Shown piece after piece: positions 34,147 to 42,712 of a stretch of 64,000 nucleotides of DNA. Source of the DNA: Oscillospiraceae bacterium (GTDB lineage: Bacteria > Bacillota > Clostridia > Oscillospirales > Oscillospiraceae). The notes under the pieces are model-generated. The model was not told where the DNA came from, made no database searches, and worked only from the letters and a program-made list of their open reading frames with translations. The DNA is taken from contig JAFTGD010000003.1 of the NCBI GenBank assembly GCA_017458065.1, forward strand, positions 1 to 64,000, read 5' to 3'. Made by a program: the position numbers and the translations under genes. Positions within the stretch are counted from its first letter, which is position 1. Every line of letters starts with the position of its first letter.

Positions 34147-34827
34147 TCAGGCGATGCCCTTTTTCTTTTTATACCAGCGGTAGAGGAAGTAGGCGCTGAC
34201 ACAGGCAATGATGTTGACCAGGACCGTGATCCGGAAGGCGGAAGAAGTGAAGTCCTCAATCTGCTGGCCGAGAAGCGTGGCGCAGATGAGGTCCGGCATA
34301 AAGCCCAGCACCGCGCCGGAGATGTAGGGCAGGTACGGCATTTTGATGCTGCCGAAATACATGCTGACCACATCGCAGGGGAGCACGCCGATGGCGCGCA
34401 TCAGAAAAGAGAGGAAGAAGCTGCTGTTTTCCCGGATCCTGCGCAGATCCTGCAGCTTCGGGTATTTTTGAACAAGCTTGTCAGAGAAGCCAAGCTCCGA
34501 TGCCCGGCCCAGCAGATAGGGCAGCGTCATGGTAATCGCCACGCCCACCGTGTTGACCGCAATCGCCACCGGGAGAGGGAAGAGCTGCCCGCTCACGGCA
34601 AAGAGCGCATAGATCGGGAAGACCAGAGACAGGCTCTTGAGCGCAAAGCCCAGCCAGAGGAACAGCGCCGCCAGCAGAGGCTCGGAGGGAGTGTAGTTCA
34701 GGATATCCTCCACCGTGATCGAGCGGCCGGAAAACAGAATCAGACCGCCCGCCGCAGCCAGGCCCAAAAGCGGCAGGATGCGGGCGATCCACATGATCAT
34801 TGTTCGGCTTCGTTCATTCATCGTCAT
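34147..34827 (-). CDS. VTT/SNARE-associated (TVP38/DedA-type) membrane protein
   Basis: About 226 residues with five to six hydrophobic helices. The family signature is seen in LFAVSGQLFPLPVAIAVNTVG and in the re-entrant segment FFLSFLMRAIGVLPCDVVSMYFG, followed by MPYLPYISGAVLGFMPDLI. VTT-domain proteins move lipids or keep the proton gradient. Start uncertain: ATG 34827 or 34821 lies just after a promoter (TTGCAA-17-TACACT), leaving a very short leader and no clear Shine-Dalgarno. The longer frame from 34866 would begin in the promoter. Confidence 0.82.
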   Translation of the reverse strand: MTMNERSRTMIMWIARILPLLGLAAAGGLILFSGRSITVEDILNYTPSEPLLAALFLWLGFALKSLSLVFPIYALFAVSGQLFPLPVAIAVNTVGVAITMTLPYLLGRASELGFSDKLVQKYPKLQDLRRIRENSSFFLSFLMRAIGVLPCDVVSMYFGSIKMPYLPYISGAVLGFMPDLICATLLGQQIEDFTSSAFRITVLVNIIACVSAYFLYRWYKKKKGIA

Positions 34828-34954
34828 AGCGGTTGTGAGTGTATCACAACGGAGGGCGAATTGCAAGGCGGGCGAAAAAGAAACTGACAGAGGGTTAAAA
34901 TCCTGAATGTTTTCCTAACAACCTATTTATTTTATAGTTTTTATTCGTTTTCTG

Positions 34955-34984
34955 TTGAAAGCTCCCCTGGCGCCGTGGTATAAT
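34955..34984 (+). promoter_or_regulatory. Promoter of the methionine synthase operon
   Basis: TTGAAA (34955-34960), an 18-base spacer ending TGG, and TATAAT (34979-34984). The leader of about 55 bases is too short for a SAM or cobalamin riboswitch and shows no such structure. Confidence 0.7.
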
Positions 34985-35047
34985 CCTGCATATTTCCGAA
35001 ACAATATTCGCTTCGGGACCGAAAACCGTCAGGAAGGAGGCGCAGGC

Positions 35048-35719
35048 GTGGAAGCGAGGCTGACCGGCATCGACCGGCGGGAAACGCTGCAGTATCTGGG
35101 CTATCTGGGCAGCCCGATCCCCGCGGAGCTGGAGGCGGAGATCGCCCGCTGCGAGGGAGAGATCCTGCGCACGGCGAGACCCAGAGCCCACTGGCGGCTT
35201 TACGGCCTGCTGCCGGACGGGAGCCTGGAGGGGACCACCTTCACCCCGCAGGGGCAGGATGTGCCGGAGCTGCTGAAGGACTGCTCCCGCGTGATCCTGA
35301 TGGCGGCGACGCTGGGGAGCGAAGCGGAACAGCTGCTGAGACGGAGTCAGGTCCGGGATATGTCGGACGCGGTGATCCTGGACGCGGCGGCCAGCGCCGC
35401 CATCGAAAACGTCTGCGACAACCTCTGCGAGGACCTGGCCGCACGCTTTGCCCCGGCTTACCTGACCGACCGCTTCAGCCCGGGCTATGGGGACTTCCCT
35501 TTTGCGCAGCAGAGGGAGTTCTTTGACGTGCTGGACATCACAAGGCAGATCGGCGTCAGCCTCTCGGAGAGCGGCCTCATGCTGCCGCAGAAGTCTGTCA
35601 CCGCGCTGATCGGCGTCGCCGACCGGCCGCAGGAGCACCGTCACCGCGGCTGTCCGTCCTGTACGCTGTTTGAGACCTGCAGATTCCGGAAGGAGGGCAA
35701 AACCTGTGGAGCTTTCTGA
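35048..35719 (+). CDS. Methionine synthase reactivation-domain protein
   Basis: A 223-residue stand-alone version of the MetH activation domain, which binds S-adenosylmethionine and remethylates cob(II)alamin formed by accidental oxidation. The core includes VILMAATLGSEAEQLL, DAVILDAAASAAIENVCDNLCEDL, the family strand RFSPGYGDFPFAQQREFFDVLD (SPGYGDxP) and LPQKSVTALIGV, ending in GCPSCTLFETCRFR with a cysteine cluster. Start GTG 35048 behind GGAGG. Its end overlaps metH by 14 bases, so the protein is coupled to its target. Confidence 0.88.
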   Translation: MEARLTGIDRRETLQYLGYLGSPIPAELEAEIARCEGEILRTARPRAHWRLYGLLPDGSLEGTTFTPQGQDVPELLKDCSRVILMAATLGSEAEQLLRRSQVRDMSDAVILDAAASAAIENVCDNLCEDLAARFAPAYLTDRFSPGYGDFPFAQQREFFDVLDITRQIGVSLSESGLMLPQKSVTALIGVADRPQEHRHRGCPSCTLFETCRFRKEGKTCGAF

Positions 35720-38072
35720 TCTGATCATTCTGGACGGGGGCATGGGCACCCAGCTCCAGGCTCTGGGCCTCCCGATGGGGCAGGCGCCGGAGCTGTGGAA
35801 CCTGACCGACCCGGACAAAGTCACCTCTGTGCACCGCCGCTATGTGGAAGCGGGGAGCCGCGTTCTCTATACCAACACCTTCGGCGTCAACCGGATGAAA
35901 GCTGCCCGGATCGGACACAGCGTGGACGAGCTGGTCCGGGGCGGGATCCGCTGCGCCAGAGCGGCGGCCGCCGGAGAGAAGGTCCGGGTCGCGCTGGACG
36001 TGGGCCCTCTGGGACAGATCCTGGAGCCGCTGGGGACGCTGCGCTTTGAAGAAGCCTATGACATCTTCCGCGAGATCATGGTCGCCGGTGCGGATGCAGG
36101 GGCGGACCTCATCATCATCGAGACCATGAGCGACCTCTATGAGGTCAAGGCGGCGGTCCTCGCGGCTAAAGAGAACACCTCCCTCCCGGTCTGGGTGACG
36201 ATGACCTTCGAGGCGAGCGGGCGGACCTTCGTCGGGACGACGGTCCCGGCCATGGGTCTCACGCTCTCCGGTCTCGGCGTGGACGCGATGGGCTTCAACT
36301 GCAGCCTTGGACCCAAGGAGCTGCTGCCCATGATCCGTGAGCTGCGCCGCTGGACGGACAAGCCCCTGATCCTCAAGCCAAACGCGGGTCTGCCGGACCC
36401 CGCCACCGGCGAATACCACATCACGCCGGAGGAATTCGCCGCCGAGCTGGTATCCGCGCTGGGAGACGATGTGCGGATCCTGGGCGGCTGCTGCGGCACC
36501 ACGCCCGAGTTCATCCGTGCGCTGAGCGCGGCGTGTGCCGCGGCCCCGGCCGAGACGCAGGGCGTCCCGCCGGTCCCGAGACAGAGCGGCGTCAGCTCCG
36601 CCACGCGCACGGCCCCGTTCGGCGGGGTGCGGGTCATCGGCGAGCGCATCAATCCCACAGGCAAGAAGCGCTTCCAGCAGGCGCTGCGGGAGAACGACAT
36701 CGACTACATCGTCGCCCAGGGGATCGAGCAGCAGGACGCCGGCGCCGACATCCTGGATGTGAACGTCGGTCTCCCCGGCATCGACGAGCCGGAGATGATG
36801 ACCCGTGTGGTCAAGGCGCTGCAGGCGGTGGTCGATCTGCCGCTGCAGATCGATTCCTCCAACCCCGCGGCCATCGAGGCCGGGCTGCGCGCCGTGAACG
36901 GCAAAGCCATTGTAAACTCCGTGAACGGCAAGGCCGAGGTCCTCTCGGCCGTTCTGCCGCTGTGTAAAAAATACGGGGCCGCGGTCGTCGGCCTCTGCAT
37001 GGACGAAAACGGCATCCCGCCCACCTGGCAGGAGCGCGCCGCCATCGCGGAGCGGATCCTGAACGCGGCGCTGGCCGCCGGGATCCCGAGGGAAGACGTG
37101 CTGATCGACTGCCTGACGCTGACGGTCTCGGCGCAGCAGGACCAGGCGGTCGAGACATTGAGAGCGCTCCGCTATGTACGGGAAGAGCTGGGTTTGCACA
37201 CGGTGCTGGGCGTCAGCAACATCTCCTTCGGTCTCCCCGCCCGGGAGAAGATCACCGTCAGCTTCCTGACCCAGGCGCTGGGCGCCGGGCTGGACCTGCC
37301 CATTGTCAATCCCAACCAGGGCGCCGTCATGGACGCCATCGCCGCGCACCGGGTCCTGTCCGGGGAGGACCGGGACTGCGAAGCTTATATCCGCCGCTTC
37401 ACCTCCGCCGAGGCGGAAGCGAAAACACCGGACAAACCGAAGCAGGGCGGCAGCATGAGCCTTGCCGACGCCGTGCTGCGGGGGCTGAAGGCGGAGACGG
37501 CCTCGATCACCGAGCGGGAGCTGGAAACCCGCGGCGAGATGGAGGTCATCAACGAGCTGCTGATCCCGGCGCTGGACCGGGTGGGAGAGCTGTACGAGAA
37601 GCAGGAGATCTTTCTCCCGCAGCTCATCAACGCGGCCAACGCCGCCTGCGGCGGCTTCGACGTGATCCGGGCGCGCCTTGCCAGATCCGGTGAGCAGTCG
37701 GTATCCAAGGGGAAGATTGTCCTGGCCACCGTCTTCGGCGACATCCACGACATCGGCAAAAACATTGTCCGCGTGGTGCTGGAAAACTACGGCTATACCG
37801 TCATCGACCTCGGCCGGGACGTGCCGGCGCAGAAGATTGTGGACACGGTCATCCGCGAGGATGTGAAGCTGGTGGGCCTCTCGGCCCTGATGACCACCAC
37901 CGTCGCCAGCATGGCGGACACCATCGCGGCGATCCGCCGGAGCGGACACGACTGCCGGATCATGGTGGGCGGCGCGGTCCTGACACCGGAATACGCCGAG
38001 AGCATCGGCGCGGACTATTACGCAAAGGATGCCAAGCAGAGCGCGGATATCGCGAAGCTGGTGCTTGGCTGA
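35706..38072 (+). CDS. metH: Cobalamin-dependent methionine synthase (without activation domain)
   Basis: A 788-residue enzyme that transfers a methyl group from methyltetrahydrofolate through cobalamin to homocysteine. Domains in order: homocysteine-binding (zinc cysteines in MGFNCSLG and GGCCGTTPE near residue 262); pterin-binding from about 310 (ERINPTGKK, DVNVGLPGIDE); four-helix cap from about 580; cobalamin domain with the axial histidine motif GDIHDIGKN near 678. The C-terminal activation domain of the classic enzyme is missing and supplied by the overlapping gene upstream. GTG start with AAGGAGGG seven bases before it; the longer upstream frame has no ribosome site. Confidence 0.95.
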   Translation: MELSDLIILDGGMGTQLQALGLPMGQAPELWNLTDPDKVTSVHRRYVEAGSRVLYTNTFGVNRMKAARIGHSVDELVRGGIRCARAAAAGEKVRVALDVGPLGQILEPLGTLRFEEAYDIFREIMVAGADAGADLIIIETMSDLYEVKAAVLAAKENTSLPVWVTMTFEASGRTFVGTTVPAMGLTLSGLGVDAMGFNCSLGPKELLPMIRELRRWTDKPLILKPNAGLPDPATGEYHITPEEFAAELVSALGDDVRILGGCCGTTPEFIRALSAACAAAPAETQGVPPVPRQSGVSSATRTAPFGGVRVIGERINPTGKKRFQQALRENDIDYIVAQGIEQQDAGADILDVNVGLPGIDEPEMMTRVVKALQAVVDLPLQIDSSNPAAIEAGLRAVNGKAIVNSVNGKAEVLSAVLPLCKKYGAAVVGLCMDENGIPPTWQERAAIAERILNAALAAGIPREDVLIDCLTLTVSAQQDQAVETLRALRYVREELGLHTVLGVSNISFGLPAREKITVSFLTQALGAGLDLPIVNPNQGAVMDAIAAHRVLSGEDRDCEAYIRRFTSAEAEAKTPDKPKQGGSMSLADAVLRGLKAETASITERELETRGEMEVINELLIPALDRVGELYEKQEIFLPQLINAANAACGGFDVIRARLARSGEQSVSKGKIVLATVFGDIHDIGKNIVRVVLENYGYTVIDLGRDVPAQKIVDTVIREDVKLVGLSALMTTTVASMADTIAAIRRSGHDCRIMVGGAVLTPEYAESIGADYYAKDAKQSADIAKLVLG

Positions 38073-38090
38073 ACAGGAGACAGCGGAACA

Positions 38091-39860
38091 ATGGAAGACA
38101 TACGGTCATATCTGAAGGAGCACACCCTGCTCTTCGACGGGGGCATGGGCACCTATTACGGCGAGCGCAACAACACCGCCGCGGATGCCTGCGAGTGGGC
38201 TAACCTCACAAACCCCAAAGAGGTGGAGGCGATCCACCGGGCCTATCTGGAGGCGGGTTGCAGGGCCATTAAGACCAACACCTACGCCGTCAACCGGCTG
38301 AGAATGCCGGAAGGCGACTGCCGGGCGCTGATCCGCTCCGCCTGCGAGATCGCAAGACGGGCCGCGGGGGACGAGGCCTTTGTGTTCGCCGCCATCGGCC
38401 CCATCGAAGTGCAGGACAACCGGGACCGGCTGGTGGAATACTGCTTTGTCGTGGACCAGTTCCTGGAACTCGGTATACAGCATTTCCTGTTTGAGACCCA
38501 CAGCAGCGATCAGTACCTTCACGAGATCACGGCCCACATCAAGATGCGTGCCCCGGAAGCCTTTGTGATCCTGTCCTTCAATGCGCAGCCGGACGGCTTT
38601 ACAACCGAGGGCCGGCTGGTCCGCGACCTCTGCCGGGACGCCGCGGCGGACCCCAACGTCGACGCCGTGGGCATGAACTGCATGACCACCGCCCGGCACA
38701 TGGTGGATCTGGTACGCAAGATCGGCCCGCTGGCGATCCCGCTCTCCGTGATGCCGAACGCCAGTTACCCGACCGTGCGCGGAAACCGCAGCATCTACGA
38801 CGGCAACCCTGCCTATTACGCCTCCCAGATGGCAGTCCTGCGGGATGAGGGCGCAAGGATCTTCGGCGGCTGCTGCGGCACCACGCCCGCTTACATTGCC
38901 GCGACGGCAGAGGCGCTGAGGGCCCCGGCACACCTGCGCATCGAGCTGCCGGACGTACAGGAAGAGCGCCCGCCCCGGACACAGGCCGACCCCTTCTGGG
39001 ACACGCTGTGCGATCCGGACCGCAAGGCCGTCGCCGTCGAGCTGGATCCGCCGGAGGGCGCGGACCTGAGCAAGTTCATGGACGGTGCGCGCGAGCTGCA
39101 GAGCAAGGACATCGACATCATCACCATCGCCGACTGCCCGGTGGCCCGGGTGCGGGTGGACTCCAGCCTGGTGGCCTGCAAGCTGCGCCGCGAACTCGGC
39201 ATGAACGCCCTGCCGCACATGACCTGCCGGGACCGGAACCTGAACGCCACGCAAGCGCTGCTGCTGGGCCTCTGCGCCGAGGGCATCGGGAACGTGCTGG
39301 TGGTCACCGGCGATCCGATCCCCAGCGCCAGCCGTGACGAGGTCAAGAGCGTGTATAACTTCAACTCCCGGCGTCTGATCCGGTATATCAAAGGTTTGAA
39401 CGAGACAATTTTGCCCACGCCGCTGCATATCTTCGGCGCGCTGAACGTCAACGCCCGCAACTTCCGGATCCAGCTGGATATCGCGAAGACGAAGGAAGAG
39501 AACGGCGCCGTCGGCTTTCTGACCCAGCCGGTGCTGAGTCCGCAGGCGGTCGAGAACCTGAAGCTCGCCCGCGAGACGCTGGACGGCAGGATCCTCGGCG
39601 GGATCATCCCCGTCGTCAGCCAGCGCAACGCCCTTTTCATGAACAGCGAGATTGCCGGCATCCGGGTGGACGACGAGATCATCAGGCGCTATGAGGGCGC
39701 GGACCGCGCCCGGGGCGAGGAACTGGCCGTCGAGATCTCCACAGAGTATGCCAGGCAGATCGCCCCGTATGTGGACGGATTCTACCTGATGACGCCCTTT
39801 GGGCGCACGGGCCTGATCGCCAGGATCCTGGACAGCTTCCGCCAGGAGGGGCTTATCTGA
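38091..39860 (+). CDS. Homocysteine S-methyltransferase / methylenetetrahydrofolate reductase fusion
   Basis: A 589-residue bifunctional protein of the YitJ type. Residues 1-290 are a homocysteine methyltransferase-like domain (LLFDGGMGTYYGER, VGMNCMTTARHM, zinc pair in GGCCGTTPAYI). Residues from about 310 are a methylenetetrahydrofolate reductase barrel (AVELDPPEGAD, MTCRDRNLNATQALLLGL, VLVVTGDP, GAVGFLTQPVL). The reductase makes the methyl-tetrahydrofolate used by MetH encoded just upstream. It completes the operon reactivase-MetH-MetF, 18 bases after metH. Confidence 0.93.
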   Translation: MEDIRSYLKEHTLLFDGGMGTYYGERNNTAADACEWANLTNPKEVEAIHRAYLEAGCRAIKTNTYAVNRLRMPEGDCRALIRSACEIARRAAGDEAFVFAAIGPIEVQDNRDRLVEYCFVVDQFLELGIQHFLFETHSSDQYLHEITAHIKMRAPEAFVILSFNAQPDGFTTEGRLVRDLCRDAAADPNVDAVGMNCMTTARHMVDLVRKIGPLAIPLSVMPNASYPTVRGNRSIYDGNPAYYASQMAVLRDEGARIFGGCCGTTPAYIAATAEALRAPAHLRIELPDVQEERPPRTQADPFWDTLCDPDRKAVAVELDPPEGADLSKFMDGARELQSKDIDIITIADCPVARVRVDSSLVACKLRRELGMNALPHMTCRDRNLNATQALLLGLCAEGIGNVLVVTGDPIPSASRDEVKSVYNFNSRRLIRYIKGLNETILPTPLHIFGALNVNARNFRIQLDIAKTKEENGAVGFLTQPVLSPQAVENLKLARETLDGRILGGIIPVVSQRNALFMNSEIAGIRVDDEIIRRYEGADRARGEELAVEISTEYARQIAPYVDGFYLMTPFGRTGLIARILDSFRQEGLI

Positions 39861-39916
39861 AAAGCCTTCCCATCAAGGGGGAGATATCTCCCGGCGACGG
39901 ATGAAGGGAAAAGCGC

Positions 39917-39957
39917 AGCACACCCGCTTTCCGCAATTTGCGGAAAGCGGGTGTGCT
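39917..39957. terminator. Terminator between convergent metH operon and DUF364 gene
   Basis: A long, perfect stem of 19 bp (AGCACACCCGCTTTCCGCA and its complement) with a three-base loop. No strong T-tract, but it sits exactly between two convergent genes. Confidence 0.75.
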
Positions 39958-39975
39958 CTGCAATGATGCCCTTTC

Positions 39976-40743
39976 TCAGCGGGGAAAGTCTTCGCGGCCG
40001 AGCTGGAAGGTGGCGGACCAGTTGTTGACCGAGGTGCGCTTTTCCGTGATCGCCTGCAGCATTGGCGCCGGATCGGTGATGGCGCGGCCGTTCAGCCGGT
40101 CGATGCCCAGCTCCAGCAGGGCGGGGCAGCAGCTGACGCTGGGGCCGGTGAGGATCACGCGGGCGTCGCGGCTCAGCTCCAGCAGGCGGGGGAGCGTCTT
40201 GTTGATGGCGGCGCTGCCGGTGATGATGACCACGTCGCACTGAGGCAGGAAGAACTCCGCCGCGCTGTCGGGATAGGCGCCGGGCTTCTCCTCCCGGTCC
40301 ATGATCCAGAGCTGCGCCGCAGGCGCGAGGAGGCTGGCGGTGATGTTGCTGTGCCCTACCATGTACCCGATCATGCCGACCTTTTTGCCGCTGAGGGCCA
40401 CGGCATCCAGCGTTTTGGACACGGGGCGGACCCAGACGCTTTCCGGCCGGTTGTAAAAGGCGTTCACCACGGCAAAGGCCTCGCTCGCCTCCTCAAAGTT
40501 CCAGGAGAGGATCGCCTTCGCCGCCTCCGGGACCGGCAGGCCGATCAGCGTATCGTACATCCGGGGCACGGTTTCGCCGGTGGTGTGCATGGCCACGCCG
40601 CAGCTGCCGTCGCTGAGGACGGCGGCGGTCCAGGAGACGCCGTGCACCAGTCTCGCGACGGTCCCGGTGCTGCCGCTGAGACCGCGGAGCAGCGTGTCAT
40701 AGTATGCTGTCTGTTGAATGGATGTCGGGTTGGGGATGGGCAT
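39976..40743 (-). CDS. DUF364/DUF4213 putative heavy-metal chelation protein
   Basis: A 255-residue protein. The N-terminal DUF4213 part has ARLVHGVSWTAAVLSDGSCGVAM and the C-terminal DUF364 Rossmann-like part has GKKVGMIGYMVGHS, CDVVIITGSAAINKTL and LTGPSVSCCPALLELGIDRL. The family is thought to bind metals or metal chelates, from structural likeness to siroheme-related enzymes. No transporter or nitrogenase-like partners are near. Shine-Dalgarno GAGGCGGAG. Confidence 0.82.
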   Translation of the reverse strand: MPIPNPTSIQQTAYYDTLLRGLSGSTGTVARLVHGVSWTAAVLSDGSCGVAMHTTGETVPRMYDTLIGLPVPEAAKAILSWNFEEASEAFAVVNAFYNRPESVWVRPVSKTLDAVALSGKKVGMIGYMVGHSNITASLLAPAAQLWIMDREEKPGAYPDSAAEFFLPQCDVVIITGSAAINKTLPRLLELSRDARVILTGPSVSCCPALLELGIDRLNGRAITDPAPMLQAITEKRTSVNNWSATFQLGREDFPR

Positions 40744-40801
40744 GGGTTCGCTCCGCCTCTCTGAATGGGATTCTCCCCCTCGCTACCGGGCGATGGGAAG
40801 C

Positions 40802-40830
40802 TTGACAAAGCAGGGAAATTGCAGTATAAA
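40802..40830 (+). promoter_or_regulatory. Promoter of the MOSC gene
   Basis: Consensus TTGACA (40802-40807), 17-base spacer, TATAAA (40825-40830). Confidence 0.8.
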
Positions 40831-40889
40831 GAAACTGCCTATTTTATAAATAGAGTTGATAGGAAAATATCACGAAGGAGCATGAGAAA

Positions 40890-41333
40890 ATGACGTCCGG
40901 AACAGCGACCATCAAGGCGGTTTGCATCAGCACCAAAAAGGGAGAGCAGAAGCACCCCGTGGATGTGATCGAGCTTAAGCCTCATCTCGGCATTGTCGGA
41001 GACGCCCATGCGGGGGACTGGCACCGCCAGGTCAGCCTGCTGGGGCAGGAGAGCGTCGACCGCCTGCAGGAAAAGATCAACATCCGGCTCTTCCCGGGCG
41101 CCTTCGCCGAGAATATCCTTTGCGAGGGGATCACGCTGTATCAGCTGCCCGTCGGGACCAGACTGAAGGTCGGCACCGCGCTCTGCGAGGTGACGCAGAT
41201 CGGCAAGGAATGTCACGCCGACTGCGCGATCCGCCAGCAGGCTGGGGACTGCGTGATGCCGCGGGAGGGGATCTTCGCCGTCGTTCTGGAGGAGGGGGAG
41301 GCCCGCCCCGGGGACACGGTCACGGTCCTGTGA
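40890..41333 (+). CDS. MOSC domain protein
   Basis: A 147-residue single MOSC domain, the beta-barrel sulfur-carrying unit found at the C-terminus of molybdenum cofactor sulfurases. Recognisable parts are GIVGDAHAGDWHRQVSLLGQES, FPGAFAENI and the conserved cysteine in IGKECHADCAI. Stand-alone MOSC proteins are often linked to molybdopterin or reactive nitrogen compounds. Its 3' end overlaps the convergent trmO gene by 14 bases. Confidence 0.9.
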   Translation: MTSGTATIKAVCISTKKGEQKHPVDVIELKPHLGIVGDAHAGDWHRQVSLLGQESVDRLQEKINIRLFPGAFAENILCEGITLYQLPVGTRLKVGTALCEVTQIGKECHADCAIRQQAGDCVMPREGIFAVVLEEGEARPGDTVTVL

Positions 41334-42006
41334 TCTCCAGCACCCGGACTGTGCCGTCCTGAACCCGGAAGCGGATCTCCAGCCCGGCAAAGCCCATGCC
41401 GTACACCCGTTCCGGATCCTCCTGATAGCGGGGCCTGGGGTCGTGGGCCAGTACGGCCCGCAGCCCGTCCCGCTTCTCCGCCGGGACCCGTGCTTCCAGA
41501 TCCGGCGGGATCTCCACCGGCAGGAGCCGCCCCTCGTCCGGGGCGAAGCCGCCTGAGGCCTCCGGCACACAGTCGGCATAGGGAACATAGGGCTTGATGT
41601 CATAGATCGGGGTCCCGTCGACCATATCCGCGCCCTCCACCAGCAGAACAGAGCCGAGGTCTTCCTCCTTCCGCACCGCAAGCAAACGGACACAGGAGAG
41701 GCCCAGCCCGTTCGGGCGAAAGGGAGAGCGCGTAGCGAAGACGCCCATGCGTACATTGCCGCCGAGGCGCGGCGGCCGTACCGTGGGCGTCCAGTCATGT
41801 CCGGCGTTCTCCGAAAAGCCCCAGATCAGCCAGATGTGGGAAAACCCTTCCAGACCCCGCAGCGCCTCTTCGACCCGAAACTCCGGCTCAAAGACGACGG
41901 TCCCCTGAAGCCCCGCGGCAAGCCCGGCCTGCCGCGGGATCCCGAACTTGGTGGGAAAATCCGTCCGGATCCTCGCAATGGGGCGGATCTGCAGCTCAGA
42001 TGACAT
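41320..42006 (-). CDS. trmO: tRNA (N6-threonylcarbamoyladenosine(37)-N6)-methyltransferase TrmO
   Basis: A 228-residue protein of the TrmO/TsaA family, which uses S-adenosylmethionine to methylate t6A at position 37 of some threonine tRNAs. Family motifs: RIRTDFPTKFGIPRQ, GLEGFSHIWLIWGFS, MGVFATRSPFRPNGLGLSCV and GADMVDGTPIYDIKPYVPYAD. The C-terminal domain ends normally. It follows the Rrf2 gene with an 11-base overlap, so both come from one minus-strand transcript. Confidence 0.93.
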   Translation of the reverse strand: MSSELQIRPIARIRTDFPTKFGIPRQAGLAAGLQGTVVFEPEFRVEEALRGLEGFSHIWLIWGFSENAGHDWTPTVRPPRLGGNVRMGVFATRSPFRPNGLGLSCVRLLAVRKEEDLGSVLLVEGADMVDGTPIYDIKPYVPYADCVPEASGGFAPDEGRLLPVEIPPDLEARVPAEKRDGLRAVLAHDPRPRYQEDPERVYGMGFAGLEIRFRVQDGTVRVLEITGP

Positions 42007-42427
42007 AGTCGAAAGCGTCGGTGTCCCGTCTCATCAGGTCCATGACGGTGTACTGGCTGAGATAATCCGTCACGACCTTGTTCAGCCCGCTCCACAGCGG
42101 CAGCGTCTGGCAGAAGGACATGCGGTTGCAGGTCTTTGCGTCCTCTTCCAGGCAGGCGACGGGGACCAGCGTCCCCTCCATGGCGGTCAGCACATCGTAG
42201 ACGACGATCTGCTCCGGCAGCCTGCTCAGGCGGTAGCCGCCGCCCTTGCCGCGCAGACCCTCGACGAAGCCGTTCTTCACAAGGGTGTTGACAATGCTCT
42301 CCAGATATTTTTCCGAGATCTCCTGCCGGTCGGCGCTCTCCTTCAAAGGCACATAGCCGTCGGCCTGGTGCTCGGCGATGTCGATCAGAATCCTCAGGGC
42401 ATAGCGGCCCTTGGTGGAAATCATCAT
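41996..42427 (-). CDS. Rrf2 family transcriptional regulator
   Basis: A 143-residue repressor of the Rrf2 family. Winged helix at the N-terminus (STKGRYALRILIDIAEHQ, then EISEKYLESIVNTLVKNG and LRGKGGGYRLSR). Three cysteines in CLEEDAKTCNRMSFCQTLPLW are spaced as in IscR-type Fe-S binders, whereas CymR-type regulators lack them. It lies divergent from cysK, with GGTAGGT elements in both leaders, so control of cysteine or Fe-S metabolism is likely. Start ATG 42427 with AGGAGG eight bases upstream. Confidence 0.9.
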   Translation of the reverse strand: MMISTKGRYALRILIDIAEHQADGYVPLKESADRQEISEKYLESIVNTLVKNGFVEGLRGKGGGYRLSRLPEQIVVYDVLTAMEGTLVPVACLEEDAKTCNRMSFCQTLPLWSGLNKVVTDYLSQYTVMDLMRRDTDAFDYVI

Positions 42428-42457
42428 AATGGCTTCCTCCTGTTTCTCTCTTTATAT

Positions 42458-42490
42458 ACCTATTATACTGTAAGGTAGGTGGGATTTCAA
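42458..42490 (-). promoter_or_regulatory. rrf2 promoter with overlapping dyad
   Basis: On the minus strand TTGAAA (42490-42485), a 17-base spacer and TATAAT (42467-42462). The -10 lies inside a dyad ACCT-N11-AGGT (42458-42476). Together with the neighbouring GGTAGGT, it is a candidate self-repression site. Confidence 0.6.
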
Positions 42491-42521
42491 CTAAATTTTA
42501 TAAAAGTCCTGTAAAAAACTA

Positions 42522-42580
42522 TTGACAATCAGAGAAAACGTGATATAATTCCCACAAACCCATATGAGAGGTAGGTTAAA
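42522..42580 (+). promoter_or_regulatory. cysK promoter and candidate Rrf2 site
   Basis: TTGACA (42522-42527), a 16-base spacer and TATAAT (42544-42549). Downstream, GAGGTAGGTTAAA (42568-42580) shares GGTAGGT with the rrf2 promoter region (42474-42480). Confidence 0.7.
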
Positions 42581-42585
42581 TAACG

Positions 42586-42618
42586 ATGTTTCTTCTGTCC
42601 TCACGATGTCGATGTTGA
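42586..42618 (+). CDS. Cysteine-codon leader peptide of cysK
   Basis: A 10-codon open frame in the cysK leader encodes MFLLSSRCRC and then TGA. The two cysteine codons are the second-to-last but one and the last, just before the stop. A Shine-Dalgarno-like GAGGTAGG lies about 11 bases upstream. About 95 bases separate the stop from the cysK ATG, and they contain a small hairpin (TCAGG-AAAA-CCTGA, 42666-42679). This is the layout of a translation-sensing attenuator: ribosome stalling at Cys codons would report low Cys-tRNA. Too short to prove from one genome. Confidence 0.55.
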   Translation: MFLLSSRCRC

Positions 42619-42712
42619 TGCCGCAGTCCGTACATTTTTAAAACAGAGATCAGAAAAATCATCCGTCAGGAAAACCTGATATCAACATTTCATCATTTGG
42701 AGGAATACTATT

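Noticed and set aside
35598-37949. Minus-strand open frame of 783 codons
   Set aside because: Antisense to metH, which has complete domain motifs; composition is typical of a shadow frame.
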